Counted from the first letter of the stretch, positions 32,191 to 44,769 are shown. The stretch is 64,000 nt of DNA from Anadara kagoshimensis (GCA_021292105.1 CM037874.1:35204185-35268184), one strand, 5' to 3'. Numbers and translations: made by a program. Notes: a model not told the origin generated them from the sequence alone.

Positions 32191-32639
32191 CATACATTTT
32201 GTGCGAAGTCAAAAGTAACATTTTGTTTTGGTACAAAGGCGCAACTGGTACACTTGGTATTGAGATTTTGGATAGTTCTTCTTGTGTCTTTGTAAGACAT
32301 GTCTTAAGAACACCTTTTCTTCTTTTAACTATAAATTCTTTTTTAGAAAAGCTGTATTTCTTCGGTTTTGCCCTTCATATCCAAAATTAAAAACAAAACA
32401 TACAGATGTGGGCGTTTTGGGTGTTTGGTCAAGGAATGTTCAAAACGCCCTAATGCATTTCTTAGCATAGCATGCGCAAGTGACCAAGTTTTTTTTTGCC
32501 GATACAAATTAAAGTACATACATGTGGTATTTAAAACAAATAGTTTATAATTAAATAGATAAAATTTAAACAGCAATTATGAATAACATAGGCAAATGTC
32601 CCTTTATCCTTTAGCAAAACACGTTTTCTGATATATTTC

Positions 32640-32775
32640 AACACACTCGCACTTCACATGCAAACACGAAATTGTTCATAGATTAATCCATAGAGATTAA
32701 TAAAATTGTTCTCGTCGCGAATAGCTGAAAAATTGCTGATACGATGTTAAGCAACATTCAACCAACCAAGCCATT
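32640..32775 (+). repeat. Solo arm of the 35.4-kb foldback family
   Basis: It shares AAATTGTTCATAGATTAATC, CATAGAGATTAATAAAAT, GAATAGCTGAAAAATTG and AAGCAACATTCAACCAACC with 35935-36057. Confidence 0.75.
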
Positions 32776-33087
32776 AATATTGAAGTCACTATGAGGTTTT
32801 TGAACCCTGTTCCCGTGTTCTTGGATCATTTAAATTATTCTTCACACGACGGATGATGAAGCTTAAAACAATTTCTCTGATGGCACACCGTGGCGTATCT
32901 TAAATACTACCCTATAAATTATTGTACGTTTAAAGTGAAATTATGGTGCTAATTCTGTCTCTACCCTCGTTTTGTTTTTTTTTCTTTGGTTGTCTTATAT
33001 ATCATACTAATGGACCCCTATCGTGCAACCTTCCCGCTCCGGTAATTAATTAAAATTATTAAAAAAAAAAAAAAAAATAACAACGTC

Positions 33088-33175
33088 AGAGGGTTTCGAA
33101 CTCCCGGAACCTGTGTTTGATAAAAAGTGCAAGTCCAAAGTCATATCCACTACACCACGCCGACCACATATGAAG
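33088..33175 (-). mobile_element. tRNA-like module with oligo(dT) end, SINE or tRNA pseudogene
   Basis: On the minus strand an A-box-like GGTGTAGTGGATATGACTT, a long variable region and a B-box-like GGGAGTTCGAAACCC are followed by TTATT(T)n, a Pol III-type terminator (33061-33077 on plus is an A run). Stem pairing is poor, so I do not call a functional tRNA. Confidence 0.45.
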
Positions 33176-33516
33176 CGCAAAGTTATACAATGTATAAAAT
33201 TTGTTATGTCACCGCTAAGGCCAGTAACTCTTCATTTCTTTACATTCACAGACGTACTCACGGTATTGCTGCTGGATCTTGTTACCGATAATATTTAATT
33301 TAGTTGCTACATCTTCATTGAAAATATATAAAATCGTAAGACACATTTTATTAAACATGTTGTATGTTATTCAACAACTCAGATAAACCCCGGGTGATAT
33401 ACACATAATCTTCCCGGGTCATATCTCTCCTCTCTCTCTTTTACATGTATTTAGATAAAATTGGGATGATGTTTGTATTTATTATAATTTTGTATTATAT
33501 TATTAATATTGATATT

Positions 33517-33662
33517 ATACAATTATGGACTTTTTAGTGGTTGTATATGGTGTGATATTCACCGGAAAAATAAATATTGATCGAGGCGACAGCCGAGGTC
33601 AATATTTATTTTTCCGGTGAATATCACACCATATACAACCACTAAAAAGTCCATAATTGTAT
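33517..33662. repeat. Perfect hairpin with 64-bp arms
   Basis: The left arm 33517-33580 (starts ATACAATTATGGACTTTTT, ends AATAAATATTGA) is mirrored base for base by 33599-33662. The 18-base loop is GC-rich and itself partly paired (CGAGGCGACAGCCGAGG). The inner motif GATATTCACCGGAAAA recurs at 34023-34037. A long perfect palindrome implies recent formation or repeated correction. Confidence 0.9.
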
Positions 33663-35073
33663 ATTATTATATAATTTAGCCACTGTGGCACTTCGGTTGA
33701 CAATGTTTTCTCAAACCTGTGACCAGGCAATCTAACTATTTTACCCATGTTCTATTTCCCTGCCCACCCTGGTTGATCACACGAAAATTATCCCGCATTA
33801 GTTAGATCAATCTGACTTTAAATAAGTCTGATTCTATGAAAAAATAAATGGCATTCCGGATGAGACACAATCAATTACACACTACATTGTAAATTGATAA
33901 TGCCATAACGTCAACGTTCTATGAAAAAATAACAAGACACAATCACTTGCGTACACTTAATTGATGACGTTCTAATCATTTTACGGAGAACGTCAACAAA
34001 AATCGATGACGTACAACGAATTTGATATTCACCGGAAAATCCGTGGTATATGATGTGAGATCCAATGGTCACATGTTACCGTTTTAGCCAATCATAAAGA
34101 TGGAATTTATTAATTATATAATAAAAAGGTTTATAAAACGTGACCAATATCAGTTTCGAAATATTTTTAATGCAACCATCTCCATACTCCGAAAATACAT
34201 GACCGAACTGAGTGCTCGTCCACATCTACTTTAAACCCGTATAAATGCTGTAAAAACTTATGGGTGAATTAAAAAACTCGACCTCATCTGTCTCCCCTTC
34301 AGTTACCATATCTTACCACACCAACACTTAAAATCACTCCGTTAAAATCAGTTTTAACTTCAACTCGTTCTAAAAGTTAAAACGTCAAACTTGTAAACTT
34401 GTAATTGACTTCCGTGTTTGTGACGTAACTTCGTCGCAATTTTTCTCAATTGTGACGTAATTGCCAAGTTGTAGGTTTTCGCATGCACTGGCTCAATTAG
34501 TTTTTTTTAAAGAAGTACTGTCACAATAAAAGTTGAAATGGCATATGTAATGCTCAACTGGAAAAGTTTGACCTCATTTGCCTAATTTGATAAAATTGGG
34601 TCAAAGAATTTCTATCATCTTCTAAATTATTTATTTCAAATTTGAAGAAATCCTGTGAAAAATTAAATGCACAATGGCAATTTTAATGATTTTGCTATTT
34701 CTAGCAATAGCTGCCATCATGGATTTCGTACAGGGTAGCCTTGTACAAACTTTGATTTACTCCACCTATAAGGACCTTCCACACTAAATTTGGTTTCAAT
34801 TGGCCCAGTGGTTTAAGAGGAGAAGATCAAAGTTTACACAAAGATGTAAAAGCTAAAGCCAATTGAGCTAAAAACACAAAATTAATTTCATAAAGTTTTA
34901 TTAGTTCTGATTTGAGTTTTACATTTTACAAGTTAATAAAAGATACAAAATATTTTAATACATGTATTTAAATAAAATATATAAAGAGAATAAATAAAAT
35001 ATAAATACTTAGGATAGGCTAACAATATTGACCTGTCTGCTTGACCTTCGATTTAAATATTTATCATCAGTAT

Positions 35074-35252
35074 ACAGTCAAACCTGTCTATAAAGGCCAC
35101 CTAAGGGAAACTGTAAAAGTGACCTTTATGGGAAGGTGGCCTTTATATATAAGTCCAAATAATATGAGTAAAGTACAATTGGGATACAATAATACTGGCC
35201 TTTATAAGCAGGTGCCCTTATATTGAGGTGGCCTTTTAGGCAGGTTGAACTG
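35074..35252. mobile_element. MITE family E inside family F
   Basis: ACAGTCAAACCTGTCTATA and AAGGCCACC at the left are mirrored by GGTGGCCTTTTAGG and CAGGTTGAACTG at the right. Internal TATAAAGG / CCTTTAT blocks repeat. It is non-coding and related to 57862-58043. Confidence 0.7.
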
Positions 35253-35394
35253 CATTTACATAAAGGGCACACAGGTGTTTATTTTGCCTACTTCTATGCG
35301 GAAACACAAATTTCAAACACATCCATATGTAGAACCTATGGTCGATGTGGTTAAGACAGTAAGAAAAAATATCACTCTTGAGTTAGGTGTTATA

Positions 35395-36057
35395 GGTTGG
35401 TTGAATGATGCTTAACGTCGCATCAGTAATTTTTCGGTTATTCACAATGAGAACTATTTTATTAATCTCTATGGATTAATCTATGAACAATTTTTTTATG
35501 CACGTGAAATGCGAGTGTGTTGTATGGTCTTCCTTGTACTAGCGCGCTCTCAGGGCGACTTTACCATGCTAGCTCACAGAGTCAGTACACCCCAGACAAG
35601 CGTACCACTCCCCCAGTCCATTAAACTGATACCAGGTGAATCAGTAAAGGCCAACGGCAAGGAAAATTCACTTTTCCACATGTGGTCTCTCACAGCCATG
35701 AGAGCCCTGGATTTGAAGACTGACATCTTATCTATTAGGCCACCATGGCCTTCAGGTGTTATAGGCATGCCCCTGCACATTTTATATGTATAAACTGTGA
35801 GTCCTAACCAGATAGTCTGTCTGCAATATTGTTGCAGTGAAAAGTCTATTTTACTGTAAATAGGGATAATATCCCTATTAATGGTCGCCCTGAGTGAGCA
35901 CTAGTACAAGGCAAACCACACAACACACCTGCACTTCGCATGCATACACAAAATTGTTCATAGATTAATCCATAGAGATTAATAAAATAGTTCTCATCGT
36001 GAATAGCTGAAAAATTGATGATGTGACATCAAGCAACATTCAACCAACCAACCAACC
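35395..36057. mobile_element. 663-bp foldback element with ~175-bp arms
   Basis: The left arm 35395-35570 (GGTTGGTTGAATG, CTATGGATTAATCTATGAAC, TTGTACTAGCGCGCTCTCAG, GGCGACTTTACCA) is mirrored by 35885-36057 (TGGTCGCCCTGAGTGAGC, ACTAGTACAAGG, GTTCATAGATTAATCCATAG, CATTCAACCAACC). The middle (35571-35884) contains a minus-strand tRNA-like A-box, GTGGCCTAATAGATAAGATG, so a tRNA-derived unit may have been captured between the arms. Open frames here are short and unconvincing. Confidence 0.75.
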
Positions 36058-36457
36058 TATTTATATTATAAAGGTTGTTTTTAAATGAATGCATAAAAGT
36101 GTGAATATTTGCATATGATAACATGGTATTTATACCCATTTTTTTTAGAATAGAGTCCATTGTGTTCATAAACACTCTGTCAAATTATTGCTGATGGACT
36201 GTACCCATTTATTGGTAGATCACTGTATATGAATATTCCTTATAAAAGGTCAAGCAGACAGGTCAATGTTGTGTGCCTATACAGGAAAGGGAAAGCAAAT
36301 AAAAACTGAGATCTGATATAACAAAGACAACAAAAATGATAAAATATAAAAAAATTATAAAATATAAAATAGTTGTATGATGATGACAATGAGGAATGGG
36401 GGGGATTTGATTGAGCTTAAAAATAATAAAGGAAGATATGCTTGATAAATGGCTGAT

Positions 36458-36678
36458 ATAGGCAAACAACAATGACCTGTCTGGTTGACCTTTAATTTAA
36501 ATATTTATCACAGAAGAGTACATTTATGTATAGGGGCCACCCGTCTATATATCACTAAACCGGTACATAATAAATGTATTAACTGTAAATCCTAACACTA
36601 CCCATGTACTGGGTAGACCCTCCGTTATGAATATTACTAATGAAGGGTCAAGCGGACAGGTCAATGTTGTCTGCCTAT
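36458..36678. mobile_element. TIR element family F, compact copy
   Basis: ATAGGCAAACAACAATGACC and TGTCTGGTTGACC are mirrored by GGTCAAGCGGACAGGTC and AATGTTGTCTGCCTAT. The 221-bp unit is the uninterrupted counterpart of 35014-36280. Confidence 0.7.
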
Positions 36679-36699
36679 ATATCAAAACTACTGTATAAT

Positions 36700-38165
36700 C
36701 TCAAATGTTTGTTGGTATCAACCCAAGATGTGAAGCTTGGTGTGAGGGACCATGGTTGGATAGGATCTATGTTGGATTGGAATGGAAAAACTACATGTAA
36801 ATGTAAAAAACCTATTTGTTCAAAGCTCTGTTAGATTAAACAAATGGTAAATGAACTTAGAAAATAGTATTTAAATTAAAAATATTTGTTAAAAACATGA
36901 AGTTCTGACTTAAATCACTTCTTTTGATATCAGCAACTCGTAAGGAGTAATCAAATTTGAAATCTATTACTCAATACACAAGATACAATTTTTGCTAGCC
37001 AGCTGGTTAAGCTAATGGAACTTTAAGCAACCAGGCTAAGGTTTGCATGATATTTACACCTTATAGAAATGAAATCCTGTTTCTTTTTGTTGTGGAAAAC
37101 TGAAAAAATTGATCATTTTTGACAATTCAATATGCAAATTATGTCACAAGTGCTCAATGACTGACTCTTTCATTTTTTCACATAATTCTATTTCTTATAA
37201 TTCAATTAACATTTTTTGTAGATAACAAATCAGCACTTTTAAAAAAAAATTAACAACTTTTGTTATTTAAAAAAATAGCATCACTTGTGTGCAGGAATAC
37301 AAATATTTGAGTGTTGTCCATGACAACATGACATCACAAGTCAATTCTTTCATGCAAAAATAACAGAAAGGATCTGACCAATCAAATCATATCAAATTTT
37401 ATTTCTCTCAAAACCACTGTAGGTGGTATATGAGGTCAAATCAAAATCAAAATGCTTGAAACAAAAGAGATTTCAATTATGATGTGATATTTGGTTAAGG
37501 GGAGAAGACTGGGGAGGGGTTTACAAAATATACTAAAATTACAAAATGTCATCTAAACACATATCTTTAGTAAAACAGATAAGATGTGTGCTTATGTTTT
37601 AATTGGTGGTTAAAAAGACTACCAACGATTTGCTGTGCCGATGTGGACATACATTTATATCTGATTTTAAAACATTTCTCTGATTAAATATAACCAATAT
37701 TCACCTGATATCAAAATTCCATTTATAAAACAATGATCCCTTTACCATTACCATAGTAACAGAAACATTACATATAAATAAATACAAGTAGTAAAATAGC
37801 ACATGATTATCACACTCAAAATTATCAAACCAACATAGTTGTTAGTATTTGTATACATCTAGGTATTTTTAAAGTGATAGAAAAATATGTGTGTGTGTGT
37901 GTATGTGTGTGTGTGTGTGTTATTTATAAAAATATTAAAATAAAAGGCAAACTTTTCAAAGTTGACATGTATAATATAGCTACATATAGTATAATTTTAT
38001 CTAATTTGCTACAAAAGTAAAAATTTGAGTTATTTAGCTTAAATAACTTTATATGATTTTATATAAATTATGCAATCATTATAATATATGTGTGTATATA
38101 GATTTCTCAAATAGTAATATTTTCTATGTTTCTATGGTAACAAAAACACTACATGCTTTGAAAGC
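36700..38165. other. AT-rich intergenic stretch
   Basis: No gene or clear element is visible. A TG microsatellite occupies 37889-37920. Confidence 0.4.
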
Positions 38166-38194
38166 TTTCTTATTATCTAAAACTGACACTTCAG

Positions 38195-38750
38195 TTACGA
38201 CCTTGGGTAAATGACATCAAACTATCACTATAGTTACGACCTTGGGTCAATCAATGAAAACTATTTCTATAATCAGCCTTGGGTCAATGACAAAAAACTA
38301 TCGCTATAGTTATGACCTTGGGCCTATCAGGCGCATGACACAAGCAAAAATTAAAAACTTGTGGTGGACGTTTGAGCCACGACTTCAGTGGCATTTGAGC
38401 CACTGATTTTAAACATTACCATTAAATGTCGCTCAAATGTCTATCACATATTTGTAATTTCCCTCAAATGGGTTAAAATTCTGTCTCTCAAATGTCCATT
38501 ACTTCGTCAATCAAACATCTGTTTATTTTCACTCTTTTGTCCTATGCTTTTGCTGGAATGTCCAACGCCGGGTCAATCATATAAGACTATTACTATAGTT
38601 ACGAACTTGGGTCAAAGACATCAATTAATCACTATAGTTACGACCTTGGGTCAATGATATAGGACTATCACTATAGTTATGACCTTTTGTCAACCATTAA
38701 AAACTATCACTATAGTTACAATCTAAGTTCAATCATTTAAGACTTACAGT
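38195..38750 (+). repeat. Degenerate ~37-bp tandem repeats
   Basis: TATAGTTACGACCTTGGGTC with a following CAAT and a CTATCACTA block recurs about eight times with variable spacing. The array is interrupted at 38345-38560 by other sequence. Confidence 0.65.
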
Positions 38751-39204
38751 CTGATGAAAAAATCTTTTAAATGGTGTCTTTGTGTATGCCTCTAATACAA
38801 TTTTGAGCAATGTTACCACAGTGAATATATGAATAAAAAAAATCATATGATTTCAACCCAATTATCTGAAAAATTGCACATATGATGCACCAACTTGATC
38901 TTATGGCATTTTAGTGTTTGCCCCTAGAATCTTAAAAACATACATGTTCTTGTATATACAAAATACATTTGTATAACTGTTTCAACTTAAACTCCACCCA
39001 AAAAACATACCTGTCCTAAAATATAATGGTCCATAGAGGGGTACCTGCTATCAAAATACATTATTTAGGAGTTGTATTAAGGAGAGACGATACACTTAAA
39101 ACTTTCTAACCTTTAAAACTTATATTACAAAAGAGTTCAATTACCTTCAAGATCCATCTTTTTGTGTTTTTATGCAAAAATAAATTAAATACAAAACTTT
39201 ACTG

Positions 39205-39300
39205 ATTTATAGTAATGCTTTTTTCATGCCCCAGTCAAACTTTTGTTCACTTATATTGAGGTGGTCAGTTCTCATATGATAGAGGAAACATGAGTACCCA
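39205..39300 (-). mobile_element. SINE 3'-end fragment
   Basis: CATGCCCCAGTCAAACTTTT and GTTCACTTATATTGAGGTGG match the reverse complement of SINE 3' tails found at 53390-53430 and 60005-60050. Confidence 0.45.
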
Positions 39301-40312
39301 GAAGAAAACCACCAGACTGACAAACTTTCTCACACATGGGCAGCGAGAGGTGCTATGATCTGTAGAATACCATCTTTTGATGAATGAAGTTACTGAAATA
39401 TGATCATTTCTGAGGTAGCATAAAATTGTGTTTGAAATAAAATAAAGTAATTTACAACTCATAAATTTGTGCGTGGCTATATCCAACAACTAAACCAATG
39501 ACATGAATACAATGGACAAATAAGGCAGACAAGACCGGCGTGGCACGATAGGCATGCAATAAGACCACAGGGAATGTACCTTGTCTTTACTCTAGGGTAA
39601 GACAGGAAAATTTACCCTGGTAAAACACAGAATTATCTTGTCTAATATGGGAAAAACTTGATCCACAAGCCACATACTTGATGGGAAATATTAATTATAT
39701 ATAATGGTAACATCTATGCTATAACATACAAATATTTTCTTTATGATGAGGTGGATATGGGATTTTAACAGCCTCGGTGAATACATGTATTACTGTGATC
39801 AGTTCCGTATAATCCCATATCAACTGATCTAAAAAGACAGTAATTGTTTTAGTATGCAACACTTCAAAATGATATTTACAATTCAGATTTTAGTGTAATC
39901 AACAAAATAATTGCAACTTTGGCATTACTGGTGTTGAAGTGGTTGGCAAACTATTTATGGACTTTTTTTAGACATTTTTCATTGGAAAACGCTATATGTA
40001 CCACTAAAATTCACCAATCAGAGAAAAGGAAAACCCTCAGCAATATAATAAGATGAGTTTTAGACCATCTTACATGTATCTAACTCTTAAGTTGGTAGAT
40101 TTTAAACAATAGCATGTAACATAATAGAGAGTGACCAACACATCTACATGTACCTCAAAGTAGGGGGTCTCAGTGACCAAGGATTGGTATAAACACTAGC
40201 TTTATAATTAATTTGTAGCAAATTAAACTGTACATGTATAATATAGCAATAAACAATTTGTAGCTAAATTGATGTATTGCTGACCATGCCTTTTATGCTT
40301 TGACACTGGCCA

Positions 40313-40563
40313 CATCACGGTACCAAAGCAGCGTCACAGCAACTAATGACATACTAGTGCCAGTGACGTCATTAAACAGCCCAATTCAGGTAGAGTTTTC
40401 ATTCTTTTTGTTTGTAATTCAAGCATGCTGGGCCTTTGCATCACGATACCAAAGCAGCATCACAGCAACTAATGACATACTAGTGCCAGTGACGTCATTA
40501 AACAGCCCAATTCAGGTAGAGTTTTCATTCTTTTTGTTTGTAATTCAAGCATGCTGGGCCTTT
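40313..40563 (+). repeat. 126-bp tandem duplication
   Basis: CATCACGGTACCAAAGCAGC at 40313 and CATCACGATACCAAAGCAGC at 40439 start two almost identical units. Each contains CAGTGACGTCATTAAACAGC and GTAATTCAAGCATGCTGGGC. Confidence 0.85.
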
Positions 40564-40789
40564 GCCAGAACATTTTGAGCATAGTGATCCATCAATTACA
40601 CATACTTAGCTACTAAGCAACCAAGAACATGATACAAAAGAGAGAAAACAAAACAAAAAGGCACAAGTTATACAAATATCATGACTACTAATTATTATAC
40701 ATATGTAGTTCCCAACTCTGGAGAAACACTTGACATACAACATAAAATGTAATAAACAAATACACAAATGACTTAAAAAATATACCTGG

Positions 40790-41525
40790 TTCCAGTTTCA
40801 TAATCTTTTCCTGACTTCAGTTTTCCTTAACTTAAATCTGATAAATTTAAAATCTGATTAATTTTGTTAGTTTTAAAGATATTCATGAATTTAAGGTTTT
40901 ATTTTAAAGATTACTCTGCGCTTATTACACATATATTCTTATTTTGTTGAAACTTTTTTATTTGCAGTACCCTAAAATACTACCTTAATAAGTTGCCTTA
41001 TATTAGTTATGGTGAAAATCTTAGTTACTGTCCAAATCTCTGTGTTTGTGACAGTGAGTTATGCTTTTTTCAATAGAAAATCAAATAAACTTGAATAATG
41101 TTTGATATTATTGACTTATTGTGCCTAGTCATAACTGAAAATTTGTAAATGCATCCGCAATTGTCATAAAGTATTTCTGTAGAAAGGAAAATGTTGGCGC
41201 TATGGGGATTTTACATGGCAAAAAATGGTGATGTTTACACTGTAAGTAATGTCCTTGAAGACATATTACATCATATGTACAATGAGATCCACCATTTTCC
41301 TGATTTTCAACATGTTACATCCCCGCAGCACTAATATTTTACTCTGTGCAGAAATAAGATACGCTAATTGTGCATACAGATTTCCTGTTATGACTAGGTA
41401 CAGTTAAGTGAAAAACATCAATATTTATTCAAGTTAATTATGTTTTCTATGGCAATAAAGCCTAATTCACTGTCACAGAAAGAGTGATACAGACAGTAGG
41501 GAATGATTGTGAAACTGGAACCCTG
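40790..41525. mobile_element. MITE family B split by a family D MITE
   Basis: The left part (CCAGTTTCATAATC, TTTTCCTTAACTTAAATC, GAAAATCTTAGTTA) ends near 41029. The right part resumes at 41494 with GGGAATGATTGTGAAACTGG. The 41030-41493 interval is a family D element, and TA flanks it at both sides. Confidence 0.65.
41030..41493. mobile_element. MITE family D, copy 2, TA-flanked
   Basis: The ends CTGTCCAAATCTCTG and GTTTGTGACAGTGA are mirrored by TCACTGTCACAGAAAG and GATACAGACAG. The interior TTCTGTAGAAAGGAAAATG, TTGGCG and GGGATTTTACATGGC blocks match the reverse complement of 6590-6670. It is diverged from the 7302-7707 copy. Confidence 0.7.
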
Positions 41526-41949
41526 TACATGTAGTACCGGTATATACAAGGTCCACTAAACAACAATTAGTAAGTTCTACCTGATTAATTCTTATGTAAA
41601 ATATATTAATATTTATAATTCCATAACAAAATATATTAAAATCACAATAAAAATGTACAACAACATAAAACACGTTAAACTGCTGATTATTGTAAATATA
41701 CTTTATCTAGTGTAATCAAAATTTAATTGCAAACGATTATATAAAGATCATTTATCACATTTGTGATTTAATTTCAAATATTTTTTTCTGCATGCAATGA
41801 CCAGTAAAATGACCAATACAATAAAAAGTACAACTAAAGCATTTTCTTAAAAAGACAAAAACCCCATCCCCAACATTGCCAATTTTTTATTTATAAGTTT
41901 TAACTTGCCCTTTGAGCTAAGCTCCTGAATTAACGATAATTGTTTGAAT

Positions 41950-42125
41950 GGAGTATTACATCCCAGTAAAGAATATTTTACTGATATTGAGATGCCATCA
42001 TCATCTATAGGTGAAATGGCATAAATTTTGACCTTGTTCAGGGCAATGTGCTCGGCAGGGCATGTTTTTTAACATGTCATGCCTACCGTGGCACGGGACA
42101 TCGTGTGAGCAACTATAGTAGATGA
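41950..42125 (-). mobile_element. Diverged SINE (minus)
   Basis: TAAAGAATATTTTACTGATA, CATCATCTATAGGTGAAATG, GCAATGTGCTCGGCAGGG and GTCATGCCTACCGTGGCACG follow the same order as the reversed SINE at 10450-10590. Confidence 0.5.
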
Positions 42126-42129
42126 AATA

Positions 42130-44298
42130 TTAACATAAGTAAAAGGCTCAATACAAAGTGATGCAAATTGTTCCCCATTGGATGATTTGGATTATGGAAT
42201 GTTTAAGGTGTGGATTTTACATACATCTATACCTACAATTAGGTAAGTATATGATCATTTATTTCTGATTCTGTTCACTTAAAAAAATCTACCTACGTAT
42301 TATTACAATCTCATTCTGATAAAAACATTATATACTTTAAGGCACTAAAAAATCTGCTATCACACAACAAATTCACAGCCAACCAAATTTTAGCATGATA
42401 TTCATGTTGACAACTAAAAAAATGTTCTATATTTAATCCTCAAAAAAGATTAAAAATAAATCTATCTGATGCCAATCAACATCTTGTTCTACAAAATATA
42501 CATATTATGACAAAAGATGAAAAGAGAACATCAAAAAAATTTTCATCATTAACAAGCATTGCTCATAATTTTATGCCATCGCCGTCCCAAAATAATTGGT
42601 CTTTGCTGTTACTTAAATGTCACGTCAATATATAATCTACAATTGAATAATAGCACCAATGATTCCAAAATAATAATCATTAAAAGAAAAGCTGATAAAA
42701 ATTTTACTGACCATATAATTTCACTAAATTAACTGATTGCATTTTGCAGGATTTCTGAATTCGCTGAAAATGAAGGCTAAAAATTATCATAATTATTGTG
42801 AACTGAACAAAACTGATTATTATCGACCTTCAAATTTCAATTAATTGATTGTATTTTATAAAAATTCATTTCCTTATTTATGAGCCATTGAATGCCAGCA
42901 ACAACAAAAAGGTTCATCTGAAGATTCTATTCTATTTGAGTGTTTTCATTTGGTATTGTGGATGAGAGTCAAATATCTGAATCTGATTGCAAAATAATAT
43001 TCACTGAAAAAAGCTACAAAATTTATAATTGACCTTAAAAAATTTCACATAATTGTAATTTACCAGATTTCTGATTTATTGTAATTTTCCAGATTTCTGA
43101 TTTCAAAAGAAAAAATATATTCTATTGATAAACATGTACTGAAAAAAGCTACAAAATTTATAATTGACATTAAAAAAATTCACGTAATTGTAATTTACCA
43201 GATTTCTGATTTATTGCAATTTTCCAGATTTCTGATTTCAAAAGAAAAAATATATTCTATTGATAAACATGTATTTTGCAATTTGAAAAATAAATGATTT
43301 TGACCAATGATAATTTGTTTTCTTCAAACTGGCATATTCATGATTTCTAAACATTTTTTTGGTGTGCAATAATTACAACTATATTCAAGGGGCACAAATT
43401 GTCCCACTAGCTATTCCCAGAATGCAAACCATTAATGACACTTAAAGTAAACTCTCATCTCACAACTTTTATTTCTGACTATTAACTTTTCTAGTTCTCT
43501 TACCAAAATCATTTCACAAATATAAACATTTGCCATATGGACTATAACTGAATATTTGGTAAAAATAATACCATTTTTGGAAATAAGTTCTCACTATTAA
43601 CCTTCTTATGTTTTGCCAGGAAAATGTCTTTTTTGTCATGCAAAAGAATAAAAGTTGGTTTTTCAATACAAGGAAATAACAAATATAAAACCACAAGGAC
43701 AAGACAAATCTGGCTCCTAATAAAATTTGTTTAGTAACAATGAGGTCGCTTCTGTACCATGTGATTAATACCTTTTAACGTACATGTATGTGCAGAACGT
43801 TCTGGAAAATGTTAGCGTCACAAGTTCCCGAAATAACGTCATTTTTACAAGAAACATCATCTTTTGCAATACCATATCCATTCAAAATAAGTGTTCTGCA
43901 CAAACATTAGAGGGTACCACACGGTAGAGCAGTAATACCCATTATGTAAAATTTTTATTTTTTCTCTTTTCATTTGAACTTTCAAATTCACTCTTTTTGG
44001 ATACATCTTTTCTGTATCAATCCTTATATGGACAGCGGTAGCTTTTACTTCTTTCCTGTGGTTTAAGAATGCTTATTGTTTGGTGACAATTATGGTACTT
44101 AAGTCTCCTATTGCAAAAAATTCTTCTCTTATCTATTTAACTCTTTTAGATACATCTTTTTTTATATGTTAAGCAGAGGTAGCTTTTAATATCAGTCCTG
44201 TATTTCAAGAACAATTTTCTCCATCTTCATTTTCAAAATATTTATCAAAGACTAGTAAAATATCCTCTATAACTGCAACTTTTACATGTACATAAACC
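42130..44298. other. AT-rich stretch, probably including the INPP5K-like 3' UTR
   Basis: No gene is seen. A 135-bp tandem duplication occupies about 43007-43275 (AAAAAGCTACAAAATTTATA at 43007 and 43142). On the minus strand, this region lies downstream of the phosphatase stop codon at 44299. Confidence 0.4.
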
Positions 44299-44620
44299 TT
44301 ATGGTACAATCTGAAATAAAAAAATATCAAAAATTAAACATGAGAACTGTCTCTTAGGAGCCAAATATCCCCCACCCCCCAACATCTGCAAGGGTTTAAT
44401 GTTTTTCCTGCAACCTTGACCTTTCTGATATGACCTTAATTCAAGGTCATGACATTCTTTGGACTATGAAGATTATGATGTCCTGCATCCCTGTAAGCAA
44501 GCAAGTTAAGGAAATTTTCTTGTACATTGCTCTGAGCATATTGCAAAGTTAAAATTTCCGCCACTTCACTGAAACTTAGTGATGTCTCAATATAAGTGAA
44601 ATATTCTTGGCTGTAAAACC

Positions 44621-44652
<32 letters not shown>

Positions 44653-44670
44653 CCAATCAATCATCAATCA

Positions 44671-44707
<37 letters not shown>

Positions 44708-44769
44708 ATCTATCTAATCTATCTATCTATCTATCTAATCTATCTAATCTATCTATCATCTATCTATCC

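Larger units (their letters stand above)
30339..34500. mobile_element. Inverted 37-bp repeats 4.1 kb apart: one large element or two solo ends
   Basis: CTAATTGAGCCGGTGCATGC and AAAACCTACAACTTGG at 30339-30375 are mirrored at 34464-34500 (CCAAGTTGTAGGTTTTCGC, ATGCACTGGCTCAATTAG). TGACGTCA or TGACGTAA motifs lie inside both ends (30481, 30499; 34421, 34453). No transposase or other coding sequence is visible between them, only SINE, hairpin and AT-rich DNA. Either a 4.16-kb composite element or two independent copies in opposite orientation would explain this. Confidence 0.45.
35014..36280. mobile_element. TIR element family F carrying two nested insertions
   Basis: ATAGGCTAACAATATTGACC and TGTCTGCTTGACCTT at 35014-35049 are mirrored at 36247-36280 by AAGGTCAAGCAGACAGGTC and AATGTTGTGTGCCTAT. 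A compact copy of the family lies at 36458-36678. The difference in size is largely filled by two other elements, at 35074-35252 and 35395-36057. Confidence 0.65.

Noticed and set aside
35509..35793. 94-codon plus-strand frame (contains ..RPPWPSGVIGMP..)
   Set aside because: It runs from a foldback arm into a tRNA-like module of a mobile element; there is no domain.
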